A stretch of DNA of 64,000 nt from Candidatus Methylacidiphilales bacterium (GTDB lineage Bacteria > Verrucomicrobiota > Verrucomicrobiia > Methylacidiphilales > JANWVL01): NCBI GenBank assembly GCA_025056655.1, contig JANWVL010000055.1:62001-126000 (forward strand). Reading direction: 5' to 3'. The position numbers and the translations under genes are program-made. A model generated the notes under the pieces. It was not told where the DNA came from, ran no database searches, and worked only from the letters and a program-made list of their open reading frames with translations. This document shows, in pieces, positions 9,335-16,403 of this stretch (its first letter is position 1; each line of letters opens with the position of its first letter).

Positions 9335-11230
9335 GTGTTGACTATAGCAAGCGGCCTCACTAACGCAACGCGCCCTAGCTTTGCATACAAAAAAGCCATC
9401 TGGCGTGTGAGGGTGGTGGGGCTGTTCTGTCTATGTTGCGCATTGCAACACTGGCCAACGACTGTAGTGAAAGCCAAGCCAAGCCGCGAGGTCGTAGCCA
9501 TCGTTCCTGCTCAAGAAATTCTAAACCAAGCTCGAGCGGAAGCTTTAGCCTTATTGATACAAGGGTCTATTAAGCAGTTTCAAGGTGGGTTTCACCTAGC
9601 AGTAAAGGATTATTGCCACGTGGTTGAAAAGCGAGACGACGTCCCCTTGTTAGCCATTGATCTAATACACTACTACGCAACCCTAGGGCAACTTTTGCAA
9701 GCGAACCAGCTTGTCGCTGCACTCGCACACCACTCCACCTACCGTTTGATAGGCCGTGCATTGATAGCACACCATGAAAAAAAACCAGAGGAAACTTTGC
9801 AACTGCTAAACCCGATTCAAAAGGCTCCCCTTCACCTAGTCCAGCGACTGATCCTCCTTTCAAAAATCCGATTGCTCGATGAGGAAGGAGCTGCACGACT
9901 CCTCTCTGCAGCTGTTGAGAGGCACTCGGTAGATTGGTGCGTCCAAGCGACACAACTCATCATTCCACCACTGATAGAGGAGACGATACGACCATCTGCA
10001 CCACTAGTAGAAGCTATACGTCAACTATTTCGAAAAGCTTGTTTGAGTCAACATCCTACTGTGATCCAATCTGCCGCAGAGTTCGAGTTAAGCGTCGAGA
10101 ATCCTCAAGGCGCCATTGATATGCTGCGCGAAGCAATAGGGGCGACTCAGCGCCCTGACGTCTCTCTGCTCATTAAGCTCGCAGAGCTTGAATATGAGCA
10201 TGTCTCTCCACAAGCCGCCTTAACACATTACCTACACGCCTTGAGACGGTCCCCCGATACTCCCCGACTGCATGAAGCTCTCGCGAAGCTCTACATGCAA
10301 CTGCAGCAGCCAGAGCTCGCTCTTAAACATTGGAAAGCTTTAAGTGAAGCTCGACCGACTTTGATCGAGCCTCTTATCGAGATAGCGACTTTATTGGAAA
10401 ATCAAAAGGATTACAAAGAGGCGTTGAATTATTGGCAGCAAGCCGCGCTTTTGAATCCACATAATCCACGTTTGCAAATGGCGGTTGTTTTAACACGACT
10501 CAACCTTAACGATTATACGAGGGCATTGACTGATGCGCAGGAGCTAACTCGCCGTTTCCCCACTCTAGCTCGAGCTCATTACCTTGAAGCAGTCGTTCTA
10601 AAACAGCAAAAGAACTATCCAGCAGCCGAATTGTCTTTTACACAGGCAGAGATTCTGGCCTCTGGATCTGATCCAGAGATGCTCGATCCGCAGTTTTATA
10701 TTTTGCGTGCTAGCACACTTGAAGCTATGTCCAAAAAAGAAGAAGCGCTGCAGACGCTTCTTAGGGCACATAACAAATTCCCAGATCATCATGTTATCAT
10801 GAATAATCTTGCCTATACATGGGCGGAGCTCGATCGGGAGTTGGATAAAGCTTTAGCATTGAGCTTGAAAACTGTAGAAGCAGATCCCGATAACGCCTCA
10901 TATCTAGACACGCTTGGGTGGATATACTACCGCCTGGGGCGTTACGATGAAGCCGTGAAGTGGCTTAAAAAAGCAAAAGAGAAAGATCCTCAAAATGCCA
11001 TCATTCTGGATCATCTTGCTGAGGCTTATGCACGAATCAACGAGCTCCCGTTAGCCATTCAACTATGGACTGAGGCAATGCCTCTTCATCAAAATCCGTC
11101 AGTCATCGATCAGAAAATCAAGCAAGCCCAAAAGGCCTCCCCTAAGCCCACCTACGTGACAACAAAGGCTGAAGTCACACAACTATCCCGTCCTTCTGTG
11201 GATGTGCTTAAGGAAAATTCTCCAGAATGA
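9335..11230 (+). CDS. Secreted tetratricopeptide-repeat protein
   Basis: A 631-residue protein starting at GTG 9335, 16 nt after the COX24-like stop. An N-terminal hydrophobic stretch (VVGLFCLCCAL, residues about 28-38), preceded by Lys/Arg, looks like a signal peptide or anchor. The rest is alpha-helical with many TPR units; the clearest lie near residues 320-420 and 495-575 (for example YLDTLGWIYYRLGRYDEAV). It is likely exported and acts as a protein-interaction scaffold, as similar TPR lipoproteins do in envelope assembly. No catalytic motif is seen and the specific role is unknown. Confidence 0.8.
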   Translation: MLTIASGLTNATRPSFAYKKAIWRVRVVGLFCLCCALQHWPTTVVKAKPSREVVAIVPAQEILNQARAEALALLIQGSIKQFQGGFHLAVKDYCHVVEKRDDVPLLAIDLIHYYATLGQLLQANQLVAALAHHSTYRLIGRALIAHHEKKPEETLQLLNPIQKAPLHLVQRLILLSKIRLLDEEGAARLLSAAVERHSVDWCVQATQLIIPPLIEETIRPSAPLVEAIRQLFRKACLSQHPTVIQSAAEFELSVENPQGAIDMLREAIGATQRPDVSLLIKLAELEYEHVSPQAALTHYLHALRRSPDTPRLHEALAKLYMQLQQPELALKHWKALSEARPTLIEPLIEIATLLENQKDYKEALNYWQQAALLNPHNPRLQMAVVLTRLNLNDYTRALTDAQELTRRFPTLARAHYLEAVVLKQQKNYPAAELSFTQAEILASGSDPEMLDPQFYILRASTLEAMSKKEEALQTLLRAHNKFPDHHVIMNNLAYTWAELDRELDKALALSLKTVEADPDNASYLDTLGWIYYRLGRYDEAVKWLKKAKEKDPQNAIILDHLAEAYARINELPLAIQLWTEAMPLHQNPSVIDQKIKQAQKASPKPTYVTTKAEVTQLSRPSVDVLKENSPE

Positions 11231-11246
11231 AATTTCCTTTAAGCAA

Positions 11247-11795
11247 TTAGCTCTGTTTTGGGATCATCCCGGTTTGGCGAGCATATTCAAATATCCCTCC
11301 TGCATCTATAACGGCTCGAACGTCTCCTAAAGGCTTTAATTCATACGTCTTGCCACAGTGGGTGAGGGTGTCTGAATCAAAATTCACCTCTACCTCATCC
11401 CCGGTCTGGATGATGGAAGAGAGATCTTGAGTGGATTCATATGGGTAAAGTTCTCCTGTGGCTATGCAGTTTCGGAAGAAGATACGGGCGTAAGATGCTG
11501 CTACAATTACTTCACAGCCGGCTGCTCCAAGTGCAATTGGAGCATGTTCTCGCGAAGAGCCACAGCCAAGATTACGGCCGGCAATAAGTATTTTGTAAGG
11601 AGTTTTAGTTTGCCCTGGTGGGATAAAAGGGATGGGGTAAAGTGTTTCAGGTAATCCGCTGAGGGCATAGGAGCCTAGTTTTTCGTATTCTTCCGGCACC
11701 GTGGGGACAAGCATTAAATATTGAGCGGGGATGATTTGGTCGGTATCGATATTATCCCGAACGACAAAAGCTTTTCCTTTTACAACTTTACTCAT
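11247..11795 (-). CDS. leuD: 3-isopropylmalate dehydratase small subunit
   Basis: Small (swivelling) subunit of isopropylmalate isomerase in leucine biosynthesis; it pairs with the iron-sulfur LeuC subunit. The 182 residues are typical of LeuD. Diagnostic motifs are NIDTDQIIPAQYL near the start and GCGSSREHAP in the middle. leuC is not in this window, so the subunits are encoded apart or beyond it. The 5' side carries a 7-bp hairpin (11803-11821) ending 7 nt before the ATG at 11795. The gene is convergent with the TPR gene (16 nt apart). A homoaconitase-type small subunit is the main alternative. Confidence 0.9.
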   Translation of the reverse strand: MSKVVKGKAFVVRDNIDTDQIIPAQYLMLVPTVPEEYEKLGSYALSGLPETLYPIPFIPPGQTKTPYKILIAGRNLGCGSSREHAPIALGAAGCEVIVAASYARIFFRNCIATGELYPYESTQDLSSIIQTGDEVEVNFDSDTLTHCGKTYELKPLGDVRAVIDAGGIFEYARQTGMIPKQS

Positions 11796-11802
11796 ATTTG
11801 AA

Positions 11803-11821
11803 GCCTAATGGTAAATTAGGC
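11803..11821 (-). promoter_or_regulatory. Hairpin in the leuD leader
   Basis: GCCTAAT-GGTAA-ATTAGGC (plus-strand reading) is a perfect 7-bp inverted repeat with a 5-nt loop, ending 7 nt upstream of the leuD ATG. No U-run follows on the leuD strand, so it is not a standard terminator. It could modulate leuD translation or RNA stability. Function is conjecture. Confidence 0.35.
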
Positions 11822-11896
11822 GATGACAAGTGTAGGTTAAGCCACAGGAAAGGCACCTGGGATTTTTCTCGAAGTAGTGCGCAAAGAGGGAGAGTT

Positions 11897-12616
11897 TTAG
11901 GGCCGTAGCCGATTATAAGACACAATTGAGGGAGGTTCCGAAATTAAACTTAGAGATGGAGCTTCGGCTTCTGGATTGGAGAGTTTTGAATAATGATGTT
12001 GGGAGTATAGAGGGGTCTCATTCGAGATGAAATGCGTTGTGTAGTTATAGGAATCAGTCCAGTCATCCGATAAAATCATAAGTAAGAGGACTTGTGAGGA
12101 CCTTCTCTGATCAAGGGGTAATACTTCTGTCCGGGATGGAAGAGGCTCTTCATCTCCATATGGCATAGTTGAGAAGTGGGGTTGGCGCAGGGGATATCTT
12201 TTGTGTGCAGACTTTCTGTGGTTAGATGTTTTTTGCTTTATACTTGGATTTTCAAACTGTGTATTGTCTGATCTGATTGTAGGGAAGAAAAATTCCTCAG
12301 GCAGACTATCCCGCAGTGCCTCAATTTGACTTTGTGTATCTGATTCTTTTGTGGGAAGTTGACGATAACGGTTGAATGGGACTCGATCGGCTTTGCGTTG
12401 ATAAAATTCGCCATATCGCACGATTTGAGCCTCTTGCTTATAAGGGATCGAAGGGGAAGGGCTTATCAAATAAGTCTCTGAGGCGTATCCTGCTAAAGAT
12501 GAGCAGATGATGGTGAAAAAAATAGCCCAGACTTTTAGATAGCCTGGTGCTGAATGAGCAAGCAATTCTAGGATTAGATATTTAGCCTTTGAATAAAGTT
12601 TGTATAAAATATTCAT
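11897..12616 (-). CDS. Unknown secreted or membrane-anchored protein
   Basis: I do not recognise this protein. From ATG 12616 it has 239 residues; an upstream in-frame ATG at 12640 would add eight. A hydrophobic segment (KVWAIFFTIICSSLAGYA, about residues 28-45) looks like a late signal peptide or single membrane helix. The remainder is polar, rich in Ser, Pro, Arg and Gln, and low in predicted structure. It lies 101 nt upstream of leuD on the same strand, with an AT-rich divergent region behind it. No catalytic motif or repeat is apparent. It is probably real because the frame is open over 740 nt and has an export signal. Confidence 0.55.
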   Translation of the reverse strand: MNILYKLYSKAKYLILELLAHSAPGYLKVWAIFFTIICSSLAGYASETYLISPSPSIPYKQEAQIVRYGEFYQRKADRVPFNRYRQLPTKESDTQSQIEALRDSLPEEFFFPTIRSDNTQFENPSIKQKTSNHRKSAHKRYPLRQPHFSTMPYGDEEPLPSRTEVLPLDQRRSSQVLLLMILSDDWTDSYNYTTHFISNETPLYSQHHYSKLSNPEAEAPSLSLISEPPSIVSYNRLRP

Positions 12617-12640
12617 TATTGGTCTGTAATTTATATGCAA

Positions 12641-12907
12641 AATTTGTCTTAAATTTAATATTTGTCAATCATAAAATTGATTTTTTTATTTCAATTAAAG
12701 AGCTTTTTCAATTTATTCATGAATTATTTTTTAATTACTTCAATTAAACCAAGCAATGGAGATGTAGGGCGACGCTTAAAAAGTAATCTTTTTTTAATCG
12801 GAGTGTAATAAGGTCAGGTAACCGCGGCGCGCTTGGGCATGTTGTTGTGTTGATTTTATTGTGTGGTTTATGTAAAGAGATAGCCATCAAGCTTTATTTG
12901 AAAAATT
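12641..12907. other. AT-rich divergent intergenic region
   Basis: This stretch separates two divergent genes and should hold both promoters. It is strikingly AT-rich. The decamer TTCAATTAAA occurs twice, and a weak A/T hairpin (AAAAAG-TAAT-CTTTTT) lies near 12778-12793. For the prenyl synthase a possible promoter is TTGATT, 17 nt, TAAAGA. A 29-codon ORF at 12719-12808 lacks a ribosome-binding site and is not called. Confidence 0.4.
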
Positions 12908-13789
12908 ATGTCAATTAAGGATTATTGGCAGTCGAGGCAAAAATTAGTGGATGAGGCGCTGGATCGATATTTGCCTAAGGAGAATGAGAAGCCGGAGACG
13001 TTACATCGGGCGATGCGTTACAGTTTGTTTGCTGGGGGGAAACGGCTTAGGCCTGTGTTGACTCTGGCGGCGTGTGAGGCTGTGGGAGGAGATTATCGTA
13101 GAGCGATGCCTCTTGCTTGCGCAGTGGAGTGTATTCATACTTATTCTTTGATCCATGATGATTTGCCTTGTATGGATGATGACGATTTTCGCCGTGGGAA
13201 ACCCACTAACCACAGAGTTTTCGGGGAAGGCGTGGCTGTGCTGGCTGGTGATGCGCTGCAGGCTTTGGCGTTTTACTTAATTAGTCAATCCAAAGCAGGA
13301 CGACGTTATGAACATCGAGCATATTTAGCTGAATTGGCATGGGCTGCGGGGAGTCATGCTCTGGTCGGTGGGCAGGTGGCAGACATGGAGGGAGAGAGGA
13401 AAAAGCTAAGTCTTGAGGAGCTGGAATTCATCCACCGGGGGAAAACGGCAGCCTTGATCTGTAGTAGCCTGAGACTAGGGGCGATGGCGGGTGACGCTGG
13501 GGAGGCTGAGTTAAGAGCAATCACTCGTTTCGGTCAAGCTGTGGGCTTAGCCTTTCAAGTAGTGGATGATATTCTGGACGTCACTCAGACGTCTGAAAAA
13601 CTCGGGAAGAGTGCTGGGAAAGATATTGCCGCTGAAAAATCGACTTATCCCGCCTTGCTCGGCTTAGAGGAGGCCAAGAAAGTTGCCGAACGCCTTACAA
13701 AAAAAGCCATCGATGCACTTAAGGTGCTTGGTCAGAAGGGTGAGAGGTTGAAAGAACTTGCAAATTTAATGTTGAAAAGGGAGAACTGA
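12908..13789 (+). CDS. ispA: Geranyl/farnesyl diphosphate synthase (IspA-type polyprenyl synthetase)
   Basis: Head-to-tail prenyl transferase that condenses isopentenyl diphosphate with allylic diphosphates. The 293 residues are normal for bacterial FPP synthase. The first aspartate-rich motif is DDLPCMDDDDFRRG (from residue 84) and the second is VVDDILD. GGKRLRPVL and the lysine-containing SAGKDIAAEKSTYP are also present. The two residues inserted in the first motif (DDxxxxD) are the bacterial type II FPP synthase pattern, so C15 product is likely; longer chain length cannot be excluded. No isoprenoid neighbours are present; a long non-coding stretch follows. Confidence 0.93.
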   Translation: MSIKDYWQSRQKLVDEALDRYLPKENEKPETLHRAMRYSLFAGGKRLRPVLTLAACEAVGGDYRRAMPLACAVECIHTYSLIHDDLPCMDDDDFRRGKPTNHRVFGEGVAVLAGDALQALAFYLISQSKAGRRYEHRAYLAELAWAAGSHALVGGQVADMEGERKKLSLEELEFIHRGKTAALICSSLRLGAMAGDAGEAELRAITRFGQAVGLAFQVVDDILDVTQTSEKLGKSAGKDIAAEKSTYPALLGLEEAKKVAERLTKKAIDALKVLGQKGERLKELANLMLKREN

Positions 13790-14253
13790 ATTGAGGGATT
13801 TATCGATGGATGTTATTAAAATTTTCCCATCAACGAGGAAATAATTTTACCGTTTAGGTTGGATAACTTGTAAAATCCTTTAAGAGAGGAGGGTAGATCG
13901 AAGAAAAAAAGCGATTTTGGGTTTTTGGCATGTTAAATGCTGCATTTTAGGGGAGGATGAGAGCAACTGAACTTCGCTCTGTAATCGATAGTCGTTAAGG
14001 TATGGTTTTGATAGTTCAGAAATTGGCTGGTGCGATTGTCCTCTTGGAATCATTTCGAGGGTGCTCGAAATTGGTATGGAGAAAAAATTGGTTTTGGGGT
14101 GGTTTTAGTCCTTCTCAAATTGGCTTTCTTGGACGCTCTGGAAATCTCCTCTGCTAGGCTCGCCCGCTGTCTGGTTCACCGGTAGTGGATCAGATGGCGG
14201 GCGTCAGTAAAATTGGTTGTGATTGGGGCAAGGTATGGGGTATATCGGCGGTT
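13790..14253 (+). other. 464-nt gene-free region with several strong hairpins; candidate structured RNA
   Basis: No credible ORF lies here. Plus-strand hairpins include AAATG-CTG-CATTT (near 13934), AGAGC/GCTCT around an 11-nt loop (near 13971-13991), ATTTCGAG-GGTG-CTCGAAAT (14052-14071) and a very strong 43-nt hairpin at 14161-14203. I find no tmRNA or RNase P RNA signature. It may be an uncharacterised small RNA or a long acpS leader. Confidence 0.4.
14161..14203 (+). ncRNA. 43-nt hairpin with a 19-bp stem upstream of acpS
   Basis: From CGCCCGCTGTCTG at 14161 to CAGATGGCGGGCG ending at 14203, all 19 positions pair around the loop CGGTA if G-U pairs are allowed (four of them). On the minus strand those four pairs become A-C mismatches, so the fold favours a plus-strand RNA. 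No U-run follows, so it is not a simple terminator. It overlaps an upstream GTG that could otherwise start acpS (14185). Confidence 0.5.
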
Positions 14254-14649
14254 ATGGATCAAATAGGAGTTCATCTTCGACATGGAATCGATATGGTGGA
14301 TATATCGCGTTTTAAAGCTTTGCTGTCGCGACATGGAGAAAAAGCCGTGAATCGTCTTTTTACCGATGGGGAGCGAGATTATTGTAAGCGTTTTTCTGGT
14401 CAGATGGCACAGCATTTTGCGGTGCGATTTGCAGCTAAAGAAGCCGTGTTGAAGGCTCTGGGCACGGGTTTGGGATTAGGTATGCGGTGGAGGGATGTTG
14501 AAATTCAGAGAGGAGAATCCGGTGAGCCAAGCGTGGTGCTTCATGGGCGGGTTAGAGAGGTGTTTGAGGGTTTGGGTTTATCTCGGGTGGTTGTATCGCT
14601 GACGCACACTGAGCATTCGGCTGTGGCTTCCGTGTTGTTGATGGGTTGA
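14254..14649 (+). CDS. acpS: Holo-[acyl-carrier-protein] synthase
   Basis: Transfers 4'-phosphopantetheine from CoA to the serine of acyl carrier protein. From ATG 14254 the protein has 131 residues, close to the usual 120-130. An in-frame GTG at 14185 would give 154, but it falls inside the strong hairpin at 14161-14203. Key motifs are HGIDMVDISRF (metal-binding Asp13) and FAAKEAVLKALGTG (metal-binding Glu), with the C-terminal VSLTHTEHSAVASV. The gene is convergent with sppA, 12 nt apart. No fatty-acid genes are adjacent. Function is secure from the two conserved motifs. Confidence 0.92.
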   Translation: MDQIGVHLRHGIDMVDISRFKALLSRHGEKAVNRLFTDGERDYCKRFSGQMAQHFAVRFAAKEAVLKALGTGLGLGMRWRDVEIQRGESGEPSVVLHGRVREVFEGLGLSRVVVSLTHTEHSAVASVLLMG

Positions 14650-14661
14650 TCTGGGAGGCTT

Positions 14662-15672
14662 TTATGGAGTGAGTAGGAGATGAGGAGGGAGATAGTATAA
14701 TGCGCCTGGGCGTAAGGGTGGGAGGAGTGGTTGGGCTTGGGGAAGGCGCAAGGATAGGCCTTGTGAGATGACTTGGGACAAAGAGCGCAGTAAGCGACGA
14801 AGGTCGTAAGGAGCGGTGTATCGGATGACGCGGGGTTCTTTAATTTGCGCGAGATTTTCGGCAGCGGTGATGGCATCTTCGAAATAGCCGATGGCATCTA
14901 TTAGTTTGTTTTCTACTGCTTGTTTACCGCTGTAGATTCGGCCATCGGCGAGTGTGCGTGCATTTTGGGGATCGAGTTTTCGCTCTGAGGTGACAACGGA
15001 GAGGAATTTTTCGTAGGTTTCATTGATCATGGCTTGCAGAAAGGCTTCTTCTTCGGGTTGGGGATCTCGGAAGGGATTTAATAGGTCTTTCATTTTCCCT
15101 GATTTAATGGTAAGGGCGCGGATACCGATTTTATCGAAGAGTTCCCTTATTGTGAGAGATTGTAGGATGACTCCGATGGAGCCTGTAACGGATAATTCAT
15201 GAGCGATAATTTGAGTTGCGCCTACGGCAGCGTAGTAAGCGCCAGAGGCAGCGATAGAATCGAGGTAGGCGACGACAGGCTTTGCATCACGTGTTTGTTT
15301 GATGTGATGATAAAGTGTATCGGACGCTGTGACTTCGCCGCCGGGGGAGTTGATGCGAAGGATGATGGCTTTGACGTTTTTATCTTCTCGTGCTTGTCGT
15401 AGCTGTGCGATGTAGTCGTCTAGGGCGGTGGGCTCGACGGCACCTTCTAAGTCAGAGGTGATGATTCCAGTGAGGTCTATGACTGCGATGGTGTTGTGAA
15501 TGTTGTTGCTTTTTCCGGTGATGAATTCTTCTTCAAATAATGCGGTTTTAGTTGACGAATAGTCTGAGTTTTTGCCTGCTAGAAGAGCGAAGAGGATGAT
15601 GTTTAGGATTACGGAGGCAATGAGGATCAGGATTAGGAAGACAACCCCGCAGCCGGAGAGGAATTTATTCAT
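14662..15672 (-). CDS. sppA: Signal peptide peptidase SppA (36K type)
   Basis: Membrane-bound serine protease that degrades cleaved signal peptides. The 336 residues fit the short Bacillus-like form. An N-terminal membrane helix (about residues 9-32) is followed by a ClpP-like crotonase-fold domain. The catalytic Ser143 lies in SIAASGAYYA and the general-base Lys193 in IKSGKMKDLLNPF, a spacing matching the known Ser/Lys dyad. GSIGVI and INSPGGEVTASD are further family motifs. It is convergent with acpS and downstream of the HNH gene by 77 nt. Confident. Confidence 0.93.
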   Translation of the reverse strand: MNKFLSGCGVVFLILILIASVILNIILFALLAGKNSDYSSTKTALFEEEFITGKSNNIHNTIAVIDLTGIITSDLEGAVEPTALDDYIAQLRQAREDKNVKAIILRINSPGGEVTASDTLYHHIKQTRDAKPVVAYLDSIAASGAYYAAVGATQIIAHELSVTGSIGVILQSLTIRELFDKIGIRALTIKSGKMKDLLNPFRDPQPEEEAFLQAMINETYEKFLSVVTSERKLDPQNARTLADGRIYSGKQAVENKLIDAIGYFEDAITAAENLAQIKEPRVIRYTAPYDLRRLLRSLSQVISQGLSLRLPQAQPLLPPLRPGALYYLPPHLLLTP

Positions 15673-15749
15673 AGGGCAAATTAACTACTAGGGATAAAAA
15701 AAGTAACGTCAATGTCTCCGGTAGAGTGCAGAGGTGTGTGGGGGAGCAA

Positions 15750-16358
15750 CTAATCGCAGAGTTCGACTTTCCAGCTATCTACGTTTAGAAAGCGATGCCA
15801 GGAGTCGTGAGTGGAACGCATGTGTTGGATGTGAACAAAGGGTCGCCATCTTGGGGCGGTGGGTTTTTTGAGGAGCCGCATGTGCGCCTGGGATGGGGTG
15901 CGGTTGCCTTTGAGGGAATTGCAGCGGATACAGGAGCAGACGATGTTGTCCCAGGTGGTTTTTCCGCCTTGGTCACGGGGTATGACGTGATCGAGGTTGA
16001 GTTCGTTGGGATGGAACTTTTGCCCACAATATTGGCATGTGTAATTGTCGCGCTCAAATAAGTTTTGGCGGGTAAACTTGATTTCTTTTCGTGGTAGTCG
16101 GTCGTATATGAGGAGGAGGATTATTTTAGGGATACGCAATCTGAAGTGAATGGTGTGGACGACGTCATGCCCGTCGTAATTACGGGAGATTTCCTTCCAT
16201 TGGTGAAAGTTGTGTAATGCGAAGTCATCTTCCTTATGATGGGGGTGAACGACGTGGGCGTGGTCGAGATAGAGGAGCGAAAAGGCTCTGCGAGCGGAGC
16301 AGATATTGACAGCTTGCCAGAGGCGATTGAGGACAAGGACTTGGGAGTTGAGTGCCAT
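15750..16358 (-). CDS. HNH endonuclease family protein
   Basis: A 202-residue protein from ATG 16358 (MALNSQVLVLNR, the typical family start); an upstream ATG at 16388 would add 10 residues. The HNH domain is in the C-terminal half: zinc pairs in YTCQYCG and CSCIRCNSLKGNR flank LDHVIPRDQGGKTTWDN, which contains the catalytic His-Asn arrangement. The N-terminal half (residues about 1-90) is the conserved extension of the stand-alone chromosomal HNH proteins common in many phyla, whose role in DNA metabolism is not established. No phage or restriction genes are nearby, so it is unlikely to be a selfish element. Confidence 0.85.
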   Translation of the reverse strand: MALNSQVLVLNRLWQAVNICSARRAFSLLYLDHAHVVHPHHKEDDFALHNFHQWKEISRNYDGHDVVHTIHFRLRIPKIILLLIYDRLPRKEIKFTRQNLFERDNYTCQYCGQKFHPNELNLDHVIPRDQGGKTTWDNIVCSCIRCNSLKGNRTPSQAHMRLLKKPTAPRWRPFVHIQHMRSTHDSWHRFLNVDSWKVELCD

Positions 16359-16403
16359 AGAGTGTCCTTGGCTACTGTTAATTAGCACTTGGCTGCGATG
16401 GGG

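Noticed and set aside
12719-12808. 29-codon ORF in the AT-rich gap before ispA
   Set aside because: No ribosome-binding site, AT-driven composition and no recognisable family; likely chance.
13790-14253. RNase P RNA, tmRNA or 6S RNA in the ispA-acpS gap
   Set aside because: No GAGGAAAGTCC-type core, no tRNA-like end with a resume frame, and no clear single long bulged hairpin typical of 6S.
15750-16358. HNH gene as part of a mobile element or restriction system
   Set aside because: No methylase, integrase, repeats or phage genes flank it; the family is a common stand-alone chromosomal one.
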